A stretch of DNA of 9,006 bases from an uncultured Treponema sp. (GTDB lineage Bacteria > Spirochaetota > Spirochaetia > Treponematales > Treponemataceae), in NCBI GenBank assembly GCA_937892225.1, contig CALAUH010000283.1, positions 1-9,006 of the forward strand, given 5' to 3'. Under the pieces are notes generated by a model that saw only the letters and a program-made list of their open reading frames with translations, ran no database searches and was not told where the DNA came from. Positions 1-5,829 of the stretch are shown piece after piece. Every line of letters starts with the position of its first letter. Positions within the stretch are counted from its first letter, which is position 1. A program made the position numbers and the translations under genes.

Positions 1-27
1 CTAATAAATCATCCAGTTTTTCAATGA
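1..27 (+). CDS. possible 3' end of an upstream gene
   Basis: Frame 1 is open from the left edge and reads LINHPVFQ, then stops at TGA 25-27. That stop overlaps the ruvB ATG at 24-26 as ATGA, the usual signature of translationally coupled genes. In many bacteria the gene before ruvB is ruvA, but eight residues cannot identify it. The alternative is that this frame is not coding and ruvB itself begins further left, because its frame is also open to the edge. Confidence 0.3.
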   Translation, partial: LINHPVFQ

Positions 28-1079
28 TTTTTTTTAATGAGTCTTTATCTTTAATTGAATTAATAGATTTAAAAGATTCATTTGATGAACAGAATAATAT
101 ATTACGACCTCAGGCATTAAAAGATTTTCTTGGTCAGGAAAGTATAAAGCAGAATCTTTTTACTTTTATACAGGCTGCAAAACAGCGTCAGGAACCTTTA
201 GATCATCTTTTGTTGATTGGACCACCAGGACTTGGAAAAACAACTTTGGCTCAAATTACAGCCCACGAACTTGGTGTAGATTTTAAGGTAACATCTGCTC
301 CAGCTTTAGATAAACCTAAAGATTTAGCTGGTATTTTAAGTACAATTACAGAACGAACTGTTTTTTTTATAGATGAAATTCATCGTTTAAAACCAGCCAT
401 TGAAGAAATGCTTTATATTGCAATGGAAGATTTTGAACTTGACTGGATAATCGGACAGGGGGCAGCTGCTCGAACGGTGCGAATTCCAATTCCGCCATTT
501 ACATTAGTCGGAGCGACTACAAAAGCAGGTTCAGTATCATCACCATTAAGAAGCCGTTTTGGTTTTATTCCAAGATTTGAATTTTATACTCAAGATGAAC
601 TTGCTTCTATAATTCATAGAAGTGCTTCTATTTTAGAAATTCAAATCAATGATGATGCAGCTCTTCTTTTGGCACAATGCTGTCGTGGAACTCCTCGTGT
701 TGCAAATAGAGTTTTAAGAAGAATGAGAGATTTTGCACAGGTAGAAGGACAGAATGTAATTACAAAACAGATTGTTGAACAGGGGTTAAGGCGTCTTGGA
801 ATTGATGAAATTGGCCTGGAAAAATATGACAGAGAAATATTAAAATCAATTATTGAAAATTTTGGTGGAGGTCCTGTAGGGGCAGAAACTTTAGCAATAA
901 GCATTGGCGAAAGTATTGATACACTTGAAGATTATTACGAACCATATTTAATTCAATGTGGATTGCTGCAGCGAACTCCAAAAGGACGAATTGTAACACC
1001 AAAAGCATACGAACATCTTGGCATAAAAAATGTTGGCGGTATAAAAGATAATTCAGATTTGCAGCAAAGGTTGTTCTAA
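24..1079 (+). CDS. ruvB: Holliday junction branch migration ATPase RuvB
   Basis: RuvB is the AAA+ motor that, with RuvA, drives branch migration of Holliday junctions in recombinational repair. The 351 residues match the family length. Visible motifs are Walker A GPPGLGKT (66-73), Walker B with DEIH (117-120), sensor 1 GATT (163-166), the arginine finger in LRSRFG (R178), sensor 2 in RGTPRVANR (221-229) and the C-terminal winged helix beginning at GGGPVGAETLA (281-291). The conserved core starts near LRPQALKDFLGQ (28-39), so about 27 leading residues are plausible. No Shine-Dalgarno precedes the ATG at 24. An ATGA overlap with an upstream frame suggests coupling, but the frame is open to the left edge, so the true start could lie outside the window. 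The gene converges on yhhQ with a 2-bp gap and no terminator between them. Confidence 0.96.
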   Translation: MIFFNESLSLIELIDLKDSFDEQNNILRPQALKDFLGQESIKQNLFTFIQAAKQRQEPLDHLLLIGPPGLGKTTLAQITAHELGVDFKVTSAPALDKPKDLAGILSTITERTVFFIDEIHRLKPAIEEMLYIAMEDFELDWIIGQGAAARTVRIPIPPFTLVGATTKAGSVSSPLRSRFGFIPRFEFYTQDELASIIHRSASILEIQINDDAALLLAQCCRGTPRVANRVLRRMRDFAQVEGQNVITKQIVEQGLRRLGIDEIGLEKYDREILKSIIENFGGGPVGAETLAISIGESIDTLEDYYEPYLIQCGLLQRTPKGRIVTPKAYEHLGIKNVGGIKDNSDLQQRLF

Positions 1080-1081
1080 AA

Positions 1082-1783
1082 TCAGCTTTTAATCTTTTCT
1101 TTAATTTCTATCTTTCTTGCAAGATATATAAAAGGTGTGTCTAAAAGACTTGTTATAATAAAAATCACATAACATGATAAAGTGATTTTTATTAATTCAT
1201 CTAATTTGTAAATACCTGCAAAAGCTCCAAAATTAAAGATAAAGATATTTACTGCCTGAGAAATTAATGTTGAAAAGTTGTTTCTTACCCAGAGAAATTT
1301 TGATTTTTCACCTGATTTTTTGCTGGTTAAACTCCACCATTTGTGATAAAGCCATACATCTAAAATTTCACTTATTGCATAACCAAGTAAACTTGCAATT
1401 AAAATGCGTGGTGTATTAGAAAATAATCCTTTTATATTTTGCATTGCCCAGTCGTTAGAGGAAGGTATGTAATGTGTCCACATTAAAGAAAGGATGATGA
1501 ATAAAACAGTTGTAAAAATCCCGACGTAAACCCCTTTGTCTGCATCTTTTTTCCCATAAAGTTCACTTAAAATATCGGTTGCTAAAAAACTTGATGCAAA
1601 AAGCGTGTTTCCTAAAGTCTGTTCCATGCCAAAAGCATTTACTAAAATAGTAACTTCGATATTTGCAAAAACAGCACAAATACCAATCCATGCAAATAAC
1701 CCGGATTTTCCAAAAAATTTCAGAAAAAGAATTGTTGAACTAAAAGAGATTAATAAAGAAATAATAAGTAATAATTCATTCAT
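1082..1783 (-). CDS. yhhQ: queuosine precursor transporter, YhhQ family
   Basis: This is an inner-membrane protein of the YhhQ/Vut_1 family, which imports queuosine precursors (preQ0 in E. coli; preQ1 or others elsewhere). With the ATG at 1783 it is 233 residues, the usual family size. It contains about six hydrophobic segments and the signatures ATDILSELYGKKDA (68-81), RNNFSTLISQAVNIF (167-181) and LLDTPFIY (213-220). The frame extends to an ATG at 1873, adding 30 residues. I chose 1783 because AGG (1794-1792) lies 8 nt upstream, the extension is not transporter-like, and the longer form would translate through the predicted promoter and riboswitch. It is divergent from queA, the enzyme acting on the salvaged base after insertion into tRNA. 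The leader suggests control by preQ1. Confidence 0.9.
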   Translation of the reverse strand: MNELLLIISLLISFSSTILFLKFFGKSGLFAWIGICAVFANIEVTILVNAFGMEQTLGNTLFASSFLATDILSELYGKKDADKGVYVGIFTTVLFIILSLMWTHYIPSSNDWAMQNIKGLFSNTPRILIASLLGYAISEILDVWLYHKWWSLTSKKSGEKSKFLWVRNNFSTLISQAVNIFIFNFGAFAGIYKLDELIKITLSCYVIFIITSLLDTPFIYLARKIEIKEKIKS

Positions 1784-1790
1784 AACTTTT

Positions 1791-1831
1791 ACCTGGTTTT
1801 GTTTAAAGACAGGAAGGACCTCGAACTGTCT
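1791..1831 (-). promoter_or_regulatory. candidate preQ1-I riboswitch in the yhhQ leader
   Basis: Read on the minus strand, AGACAG (1831-1826) pairs with CTGTCT (1812-1807) to form P1. The 13-nt loop TTCGAGGTCCTTC (1825-1813) ends in a C next to P1, where the ligand-pairing cytosine sits in preQ1-I aptamers. The A-rich tail TTAAACAAAACCAGG (1806-1792) closely resembles the Thermoanaerobacter aptamer tail as I recall it (TTAACAAAACAAGG). The loop follows the Bacillus queC pattern GUUCNAGNU. Loop GGT (1820-1818) can pair with tail ACC (1797-1795) as the pseudoknot P2. The tail ends in the AGG that serves as the yhhQ ribosome binding site, implying translational repression by preQ1. Aptamer identity is inferred from remembered consensus sequences plus the fitting downstream gene. 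Confidence 0.75.
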
Positions 1832-1844
1832 GTAAGATAAAAAT

Positions 1845-1873
1845 AATATAACATTTTTTATATACTGTTTCAA
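1845..1873 (-). promoter_or_regulatory. predicted yhhQ promoter
   Basis: On the minus strand, TTGAAA (1873-1868) is followed after exactly 17 bp by TATATT (1850-1845), preceded by TGT, an extended -10. The predicted start near 1838 gives a leader of about 55 nt, with riboswitch helix P1 beginning roughly 7 nt in. The -35 hexamer is the same six base pairs used on the other strand by the predicted queA promoter. Confidence 0.65.
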
Positions 1874-1896
1874 TAAAATTAAAAAAATGCTATATT
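1868..1896 (+). promoter_or_regulatory. predicted queA promoter with extended -10
   Basis: A weak -35, TTTCAA (1868-1873), is followed after 17 bp by TATATT (1891-1896), preceded by TGC (extended -10). Seven bases past the -10 is A1903, the first base of the queA ATG. Transcription is therefore predicted to start at or next to the start codon. Confidence 0.6.
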
Positions 1897-1902
1897 ACTT
1901 TT

Positions 1903-2976
1903 ATGAAAACTTCAGATTTTAATTTTGAACTTCCACAGGAATTAATTGCTCAGCATCCAAGTGGAATTCGCGGACAAGATAAATTAATGCTTTTAAATCG
2001 TACAACTGGAGAAGTTGAACATCACATGATGGATGATTTACCAACTCTTATTACTCCAGATACATTAATGGTTTTTAATAATAGTCGTGTACGTCGTGCC
2101 CGTGTTTATGGAATTAAAGAAACAACTGGACGTGAACAGGAATTCATGTTTTTAAATACAATTGATAAAGAATGTACTGTTTGGAATACGATGGTAAAAA
2201 ATGCAAAAAAACAGAAACCAGGCATGCATTATAAATTTCCTGATGGAACAATCGGTACAATCATAGAATGGCCTGGAAATGAAGGAACAGAATTTCGTGC
2301 AATGAAGTTTGATTTTGCAATTGACGAAGATTGGTTTGAACGAAACGGACATATTCCTCTTCCTCCATATATTCGTCGCGAAGATGATGATACAGATAGT
2401 GAACGTTACCAGAATGTTTATGCAGATCAGACGGGTAGTGCAGCATGTCCAACAGCAGGTCTTCATTTTACAGAAGATATGCTTAATCGTCTTGATAAAA
2501 TGGGAATTGAACGATGCTTTGTTACTCTTCATGTTGGACTTGGAACATTTTTACCAGTGCGCGAAGATGATATAGAAAATCATAAAATGCACGAAGAATG
2601 GTATTCAATTCCAGTTGAAACTGCAGCAAAAATTAATAAAGCAAAAAAAGAAGGCAGACCAATTTTAGCAGTAGGTACAACTTCAGTTAGAACTTTGGAA
2701 AGTGCAGCTCAAAAAATAGAACTTGCAGGTGGTAAAACTGGTGATAATGATGAATGGGTTCATGCCGGAACTTCTAGCACAAGTATTTTTATGTACCCTG
2801 GATTTAATTTTAAAGTTGTAGATAAAATGTTTACAAATTTTCATACACCGGAAAGTACATTAATTATGTTGGTAAGTGCCTTTGCCGGACGAGAAAATAT
2901 TTTGAACGCCTATACAAAAGCCGTAGAAAACAAATACAGATTCTTTTCATATGGAGACTGTATGTTTATACGCTAG
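1903..2976 (+). CDS. queA: S-adenosylmethionine:tRNA ribosyltransferase-isomerase QueA
   Basis: QueA transfers and isomerises the ribosyl group of S-adenosylmethionine onto preQ1 in tRNA, giving epoxyqueuosine at wobble position 34 of GUN-anticodon tRNAs. It is cytosolic. The 357 residues match the family. Motifs seen are the N-terminal DFNFELPQELIAQHP (5-19), VFNNSRVRRAR (57-67), GHIPLPPYI (149-157), PTAGLHFT (183-190), HVGLGTFLPVR (210-220), the MHEE segment (229-232), VGTTSVRTLES (257-267), FMYPG (296-300) and TNFHTPEST (311-319). No Shine-Dalgarno-like purine run lies within 20 nt of the ATG, and the predicted transcription start coincides with it, so a leaderless mRNA is likely. It is divergent from the precursor transporter yhhQ. 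In many bacteria queA follows ruvB directly; here yhhQ sits between them in the opposite orientation. No clear terminator follows. Confidence 0.97.
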   Translation: MKTSDFNFELPQELIAQHPSGIRGQDKLMLLNRTTGEVEHHMMDDLPTLITPDTLMVFNNSRVRRARVYGIKETTGREQEFMFLNTIDKECTVWNTMVKNAKKQKPGMHYKFPDGTIGTIIEWPGNEGTEFRAMKFDFAIDEDWFERNGHIPLPPYIRREDDDTDSERYQNVYADQTGSAACPTAGLHFTEDMLNRLDKMGIERCFVTLHVGLGTFLPVREDDIENHKMHEEWYSIPVETAAKINKAKKEGRPILAVGTTSVRTLESAAQKIELAGGKTGDNDEWVHAGTSSTSIFMYPGFNFKVVDKMFTNFHTPESTLIMLVSAFAGRENILNAYTKAVENKYRFFSYGDCMFIR

Positions 2977-3004
2977 TTTTGTTGTTATTTTTTTAGATTA
3001 CTAC

Positions 3005-3033
3005 TTGAAATTAATAATACTTACTTGTATAAT
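3005..3033 (+). promoter_or_regulatory. predicted sigma-70-type promoter of guaB
   Basis: TTGAAA (3005-3010), a 17-bp spacer and a perfect TATAAT (3028-3033) form a near-consensus vegetative promoter. The start is predicted near 3040, which leaves an untranslated leader of about 138 nt before guaB. Confidence 0.75.
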
Positions 3034-3060
3034 CTTTTAATAACTTAGTTGCAAATATTC

Positions 3061-3167
3061 AGTTTGCGTCGCAAGCTTAATAATAGTTTTTTTTTCCTGC
3101 ATTAACTTGTGGGTTAAAAAAAAAAGGTCTAAAGCATTTTTTAATAGCCGAAACCTTTTTTAAGGAG
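3061..3167 (+). promoter_or_regulatory. structured guaB leader with competing stems and ribosome binding site
   Basis: Three stem-loops can be drawn: AGTTTGC/GCAAGCT (3061-3077, loop GTC); TTAAC/GTTAA (3102-3117, loop TTGTGG), extendable by T9 (3087-3095) against the following A-tract; and AAAAAAGGT (3120-3128) with ACCTTTTTT (3153-3161), a perfect 9-bp stem. The A-tract at 3116-3125 can pair with either T-run, so the second and third stems compete. The ribosome binding site AAGGAG (3162-3167) directly follows, and its AAGG can pair with CCTT (3154-3157). Pairings are visible in the sequence; a regulatory role is inferred. I see no purine riboswitch consensus. Confidence 0.4.
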
Positions 3168-3177
3168 AAAAACCATT

Positions 3178-4683
3178 ATGGCTTACTTTTTCGAAGAACC
3201 ATCCCACACATTTGATGAATACCTTTTGATTCCTGGATATACAGGTCCTGATTGTATTCCCGCTAACGTTAATTTACAGACACCAGTTGTTCGTTATAAT
3301 AAAAAAGCTGGTGAAAAATGTCCACTTGTTATGAATATTCCAATGACTTCAGCAGTAATGCAGGCTGTTTCAGATGATAAACTTGCCGTTGCACTTGCAA
3401 AAGAAGGTGGAATCTCATTTATTTATGGATCTCAAACTATAGAAAATCAGGCAGCAATGGTTGCCAGAGTAAAAGCTTATAAAGCAGGATTTGTAACTTC
3501 TGATACAAATATTAAGCCAGACCAGACTTTAGTTGAATTAGTACAGGCTATTGAAAAAACTGGTCATTCAACAGTTGCTGTAACAGAAGATGGAACTGCA
3601 AACGGTAAACTTCTTGGTATTATTACAGATAGAGATTTTAGAATTTCTCATTGTCCGGAAGATGCAAAAGTTAAAGATTACATGACACCTTTAAGTTCAC
3701 TTGTTATGGCTGAAGAAGGAATTACTCTTGATAAAGCTAATGAAATCATCTGGCAGAAAAAAGTAAATCAGCTTCCAGTTGTAGATAAAAATGGTAAACT
3801 TTTAAGTTTGATTTTTAGAAAGGATGCAGCTAGTCATCATGAAAATCCTCTTGAACTTTTAGATAATAAAAAACGCTATATTGTAGGTGCTGGAATTAAT
3901 ACTCGTGATTATATGGAACGTGTTCCTGCTTTATTAGAAGCTGGAGTTGATGTAATGACTTTGGATTCTTCTGAAGGATTTACAGAATGGCAGAAAAGAG
4001 CTTTACATGATATTCACGAAAAATGGCCTAATGCAAAAGTAGGTGCTGGAAACGTTGTAGATGCAGAAGGATTTAATTTCCTGGCAGAAGCTGGTGCTGA
4101 TTTTGTAAAAATTGGTATTGGCGGTGGTTCAATTTGTATTACTCGTGAACAGAAGGGTATTGGTAGAGGTCAGGCAACTGCAACAATTGAAGTAGCTAAA
4201 GCAAGAGATGCTTATTATGAAAAAACAGGTATTTATATTCCTATTTGTTCAGATGGTGGTATAGTTCATGATCATCATGTTACTTTAGCTTTGGCTATGG
4301 GTGCTGATTTCGTAATGCTTGGCCGTTATTTTGCAAGATTTGATGAATCACCAACAAATAAATTGATTGTAAATGGTTCTTATGTAAAAGAATATTGGGG
4401 TGAAGGTTCAAATCGTGCTAGAAACTGGCAGAGATATGACCTTGGTGGTAAGAAGGGCATGGCTTTTGAAGAAGGTGTTGATTCTTATGTACCTTATGCA
4501 GGTTCACTTCATGATAATGTTACACTTACTATTAGCAAGGTTATTCATGCTATGTGTAACTGCGGTGTAACAACTATTCCAGATTTACAAAGAGATGCAA
4601 AAATAACATTGGTTAGTCCGGCTTCTTTAAGAGAAGGTGGTGCTCATGATGTTATTGTAAAAAATAGTATTAAGGCAAACTAG
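3178..4683 (+). CDS. guaB: inosine-5'-monophosphate dehydrogenase, Tritrichomonas-like type
   Basis: IMPDH oxidises IMP to XMP with NAD+, the committed step of guanine nucleotide synthesis; it is a cytosolic tetramer. The 501 residues carry a TIM barrel interrupted by a CBS-pair regulatory subdomain (about 105-220). The catalytic loop is GGGSIC (315-320, Cys320), the mobile flap is RARNWQRY with the Arg419-Tyr420 base, and the IMP-binding strand includes SDGG (358-361). The loop, flap and C-terminal blocks match the Tritrichomonas foetus enzyme as I recall it with a +1 offset, and its mycophenolate-tolerance residues Lys310 and Glu431 appear here as Lys311 and Glu432. AAGGAG ends 10 nt before the ATG. 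The gene is monocistronic, with its own promoter and a terminator at 4881-4925. Identification as IMPDH is firm; low drug sensitivity is inference. Confidence 0.96.
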   Translation: MAYFFEEPSHTFDEYLLIPGYTGPDCIPANVNLQTPVVRYNKKAGEKCPLVMNIPMTSAVMQAVSDDKLAVALAKEGGISFIYGSQTIENQAAMVARVKAYKAGFVTSDTNIKPDQTLVELVQAIEKTGHSTVAVTEDGTANGKLLGIITDRDFRISHCPEDAKVKDYMTPLSSLVMAEEGITLDKANEIIWQKKVNQLPVVDKNGKLLSLIFRKDAASHHENPLELLDNKKRYIVGAGINTRDYMERVPALLEAGVDVMTLDSSEGFTEWQKRALHDIHEKWPNAKVGAGNVVDAEGFNFLAEAGADFVKIGIGGGSICITREQKGIGRGQATATIEVAKARDAYYEKTGIYIPICSDGGIVHDHHVTLALAMGADFVMLGRYFARFDESPTNKLIVNGSYVKEYWGEGSNRARNWQRYDLGGKKGMAFEEGVDSYVPYAGSLHDNVTLTISKVIHAMCNCGVTTIPDLQRDAKITLVSPASLREGGAHDVIVKNSIKAN

Positions 4684-4724
4684 ATTTTATACTTACCCCG
4701 GCTTGCCGGGAGCAGTATAAAATC
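4683..4724 (+). repeat. long hairpin at the guaB stop codon
   Basis: GATTTTATACT (4683-4693) is perfectly complementary to AGTATAAAATC (4714-4724). Across a 3x3 internal loop, CCCGG (4697-4701) pairs with CCGGG (4706-4710) around CTTG. No T-tract follows, so it is not an ordinary terminator. The stem begins with the last base of the guaB stop. It could protect the mRNA 3' end or be the edge of the repeat cluster that follows; a shortened copy, GCAGTATAAATC, recurs at 4858-4869. Confidence 0.6.
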
Positions 4725-4731
4725 GTTATGA

Positions 4732-4753
4732 ACACGATAGCTTCGCTGCGTGT
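4732..4753 (+). repeat. intergenic palindrome, TTC loop
   Basis: ACACG (4732-4736) pairs with CGTGT (4749-4753), and AGC (4739-4741) pairs with GCT (4745-4747) around a TTC loop. It shares the core GCTTCGC with the hairpin at 4816-4833 and is much more GC-rich than its surroundings. Confidence 0.5.
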
Positions 4754-4772
4754 CAAACTAATTTCGTGCTGA

Positions 4773-4793
4773 CAATTGTGCGAGGCACAATTG
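4773..4793 (+). repeat. intergenic palindrome, GAG loop
   Basis: CAATTGTGC (4773-4781) and GCACAATTG (4785-4793) form a perfect 9-bp stem with a 3-nt GAG loop. No T-tract follows. It is the most regular member of the palindrome cluster between guaB and its terminator. Confidence 0.6.
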
Positions 4794-4797
4794 CAGG

Positions 4798-4839
4798 ACA
4801 AATCATAGATTTAACACGGCTGCTTCGCAGCGTATTTGT
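4798..4839 (+). repeat. nested intergenic palindrome, TTC loop
   Basis: The inner hairpin is GCTGC (4819-4823)/GCAGC (4827-4831) with loop TTC, extended by AC/GT across a bulged G (4816-4833). ACAAAT (4798-4803) and ATTTGT (4834-4839) flank it as an outer inverted repeat. AAATCATAG at 4800-4808 recurs directly at 4865-4873. Together with the three preceding hairpins this fills the 3' region of guaB. I see no convincing ORF in 4684-4880, so a dispersed repeat element or a structured 3' UTR is the best description. Confidence 0.5.
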
Positions 4840-4880
4840 GATTATGAATTTTCAGTTGCAGTATAAATCATAGGATAGAT

Positions 4881-4925
4881 AAAGCTTTTATTAATCATAT
4901 ATTTGATTTTTAAAAGCTTTTTTTT
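4881..4925 (+). terminator. rho-independent terminator of guaB
   Basis: AAAGCTTTTA (4881-4890) pairs perfectly with TAAAAGCTTT (4911-4920), and inside it AATCA pairs with TGATT. The 3' arm runs into a T-tract ending at 4925. The stem is long but AT-rich. It ends the guaB transcript about 30 bp before the next start codon. Confidence 0.75.
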
Positions 4926-4932
4926 GTATTAA
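4903..4932 (+). promoter_or_regulatory. possible promoter of the YARHG gene, overlapping the terminator
   Basis: TTGATT (4903-4908), an 18-bp spacer and TATTAA (4927-4932) make a moderate promoter match. The elements lie inside the terminator's 3' half. With only about 30 bp between the terminator and the next gene, either the promoter overlaps it like this or the gene depends on read-through from guaB. Confidence 0.3.
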
Positions 4933-4954
4933 TTTTTTCGGAGTATAAAGATAT

Positions 4955-5782
4955 ATGAAAAAAATAATTTTTTGTTTACTGACTTTTATAATCACTGGTT
5001 TTATTTTTGCACAGGATATTAATAAATATTCTAAAGAAATAGGTATAGATTATCCTTTAACTTATAATCCAAATAATTTTAATAAACAATCAAAAAGAAA
5101 TATAGATTTATTACAATACAAAACTATTATAAGAAATGGTCTTATAGAAGAATTGGAAAATCTTAGTTTAAATGATTTATGTCTTGGTGCTTTATCTAAC
5201 ACAGAATTAAAACTTTTAAGAAATATGTATTACGCAAAAAAAGGTTATGTTTTTAATGATGTAGAATTAACATCTTATTATAAACAATTTTCATGGTATA
5301 AACCAAAAAATAAAAATGTAAATTTTACAGATTCAGAAAATTATGCCATTAATAAAATCAAACTTTTTGAAAGTGATTCAACAGTCAGTTATTCATTTGA
5401 AAATCAAACTGTAACTTGGGAAGTTTTTATGGGTGGGGCCGATCAAAGAGGAGCTTTATTAAAATTGAAAAATGATAAAACTTTTATTTATACACCTTCT
5501 CAAACAATCAATAGAATTACAAATATAGAAGGAACATGGTCAATTTCTAATAATAAAATTGTTTTAAAAGTTCTAAAAGAAAATGTTATTTTTGGTGGAT
5601 ACATTATGGATCATCCTAATACTCCTTATATGGATAAAGGAAATTCTGTTACAATCATTTATAATGAACCTGTAAATATTATGTTACCGCTAAATGAAAG
5701 TGAGATATATAAACAATATAAATTTAGTTTTGCAGATAAATGGTTAAAAATAGGTTCTGAAGATTGTTTTATCACAAAATAA
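4955..5782 (+). CDS. exported YARHG-domain protein of unknown function
   Basis: The first 20 residues form a Sec signal peptide: KK, a hydrophobic stretch, then a probable cut after FIFA (19), with no lipobox cysteine. Residues about 79-138 resemble a YARHG domain, an extracytoplasmic module of unknown function: LRNMYYAKKGYVF (88-100, the family's YARHG reading YAKKG here), then a QFSWYKP block (111-117) and a helix ending near KLFE (136-139). Residues 150-275 look beta-rich, with WEVFMGGADQRG (155-166) and GTWSISNNKIVLKV (193-206), a pattern common in lipocalin-like folds; I do not recognise a family. GGAG (4940-4943) lies 11 nt before the ATG. The gene is visibly more AT-rich than its neighbours, and the next gene has its own promoter, so it is probably monocistronic. 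Its place between guaB and the lysine genes gives no functional clue. Confidence 0.8.
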   Translation: MKKIIFCLLTFIITGFIFAQDINKYSKEIGIDYPLTYNPNNFNKQSKRNIDLLQYKTIIRNGLIEELENLSLNDLCLGALSNTELKLLRNMYYAKKGYVFNDVELTSYYKQFSWYKPKNKNVNFTDSENYAINKIKLFESDSTVSYSFENQTVTWEVFMGGADQRGALLKLKNDKTFIYTPSQTINRITNIEGTWSISNNKIVLKVLKENVIFGGYIMDHPNTPYMDKGNSVTIIYNEPVNIMLPLNESEIYKQYKFSFADKWLKIGSEDCFITK

Positions 5783-5800
5783 TTTAATACGAGTTTTTTG

Positions 5801-5829
5801 TTGACAATATAATTTTTTTATTCTATAGT
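5801..5829 (+). promoter_or_regulatory. promoter of the TrmB-type regulator (and probably ddh-lysA)
   Basis: A perfect TTGACA (5801-5806), a 17-bp spacer and TATAGT (5824-5829) place the start near 5836, only about 17 nt before the GTG start codon. The -10 overlaps a long palindrome. Confidence 0.8.

Noticed and set aside
1784..1873. An N-terminally longer yhhQ starting at the ATG ending at 1873
   Set aside because: It adds 30 residues outside the family length, has no ribosome binding site, and would run through the predicted promoter and riboswitch.
2152..2575. Overlapping frames on both strands inside queA
   Set aside because: They lie within a fully conserved queA coding sequence and show no motifs or ribosome binding sites.
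3034..3177. Purine (guanine) riboswitch upstream of guaB
   Set aside because: The conserved three-way-junction core and loop sequences are absent; only simple AT-rich stems are seen.
4684..4880. CRISPR array or small ORFs in the palindrome cluster
   Set aside because: There is no regular repeat-spacer spacing. The short frames found (14 codons on plus from 4728, 17 on minus) lack ribosome binding sites and follow the palindromes.
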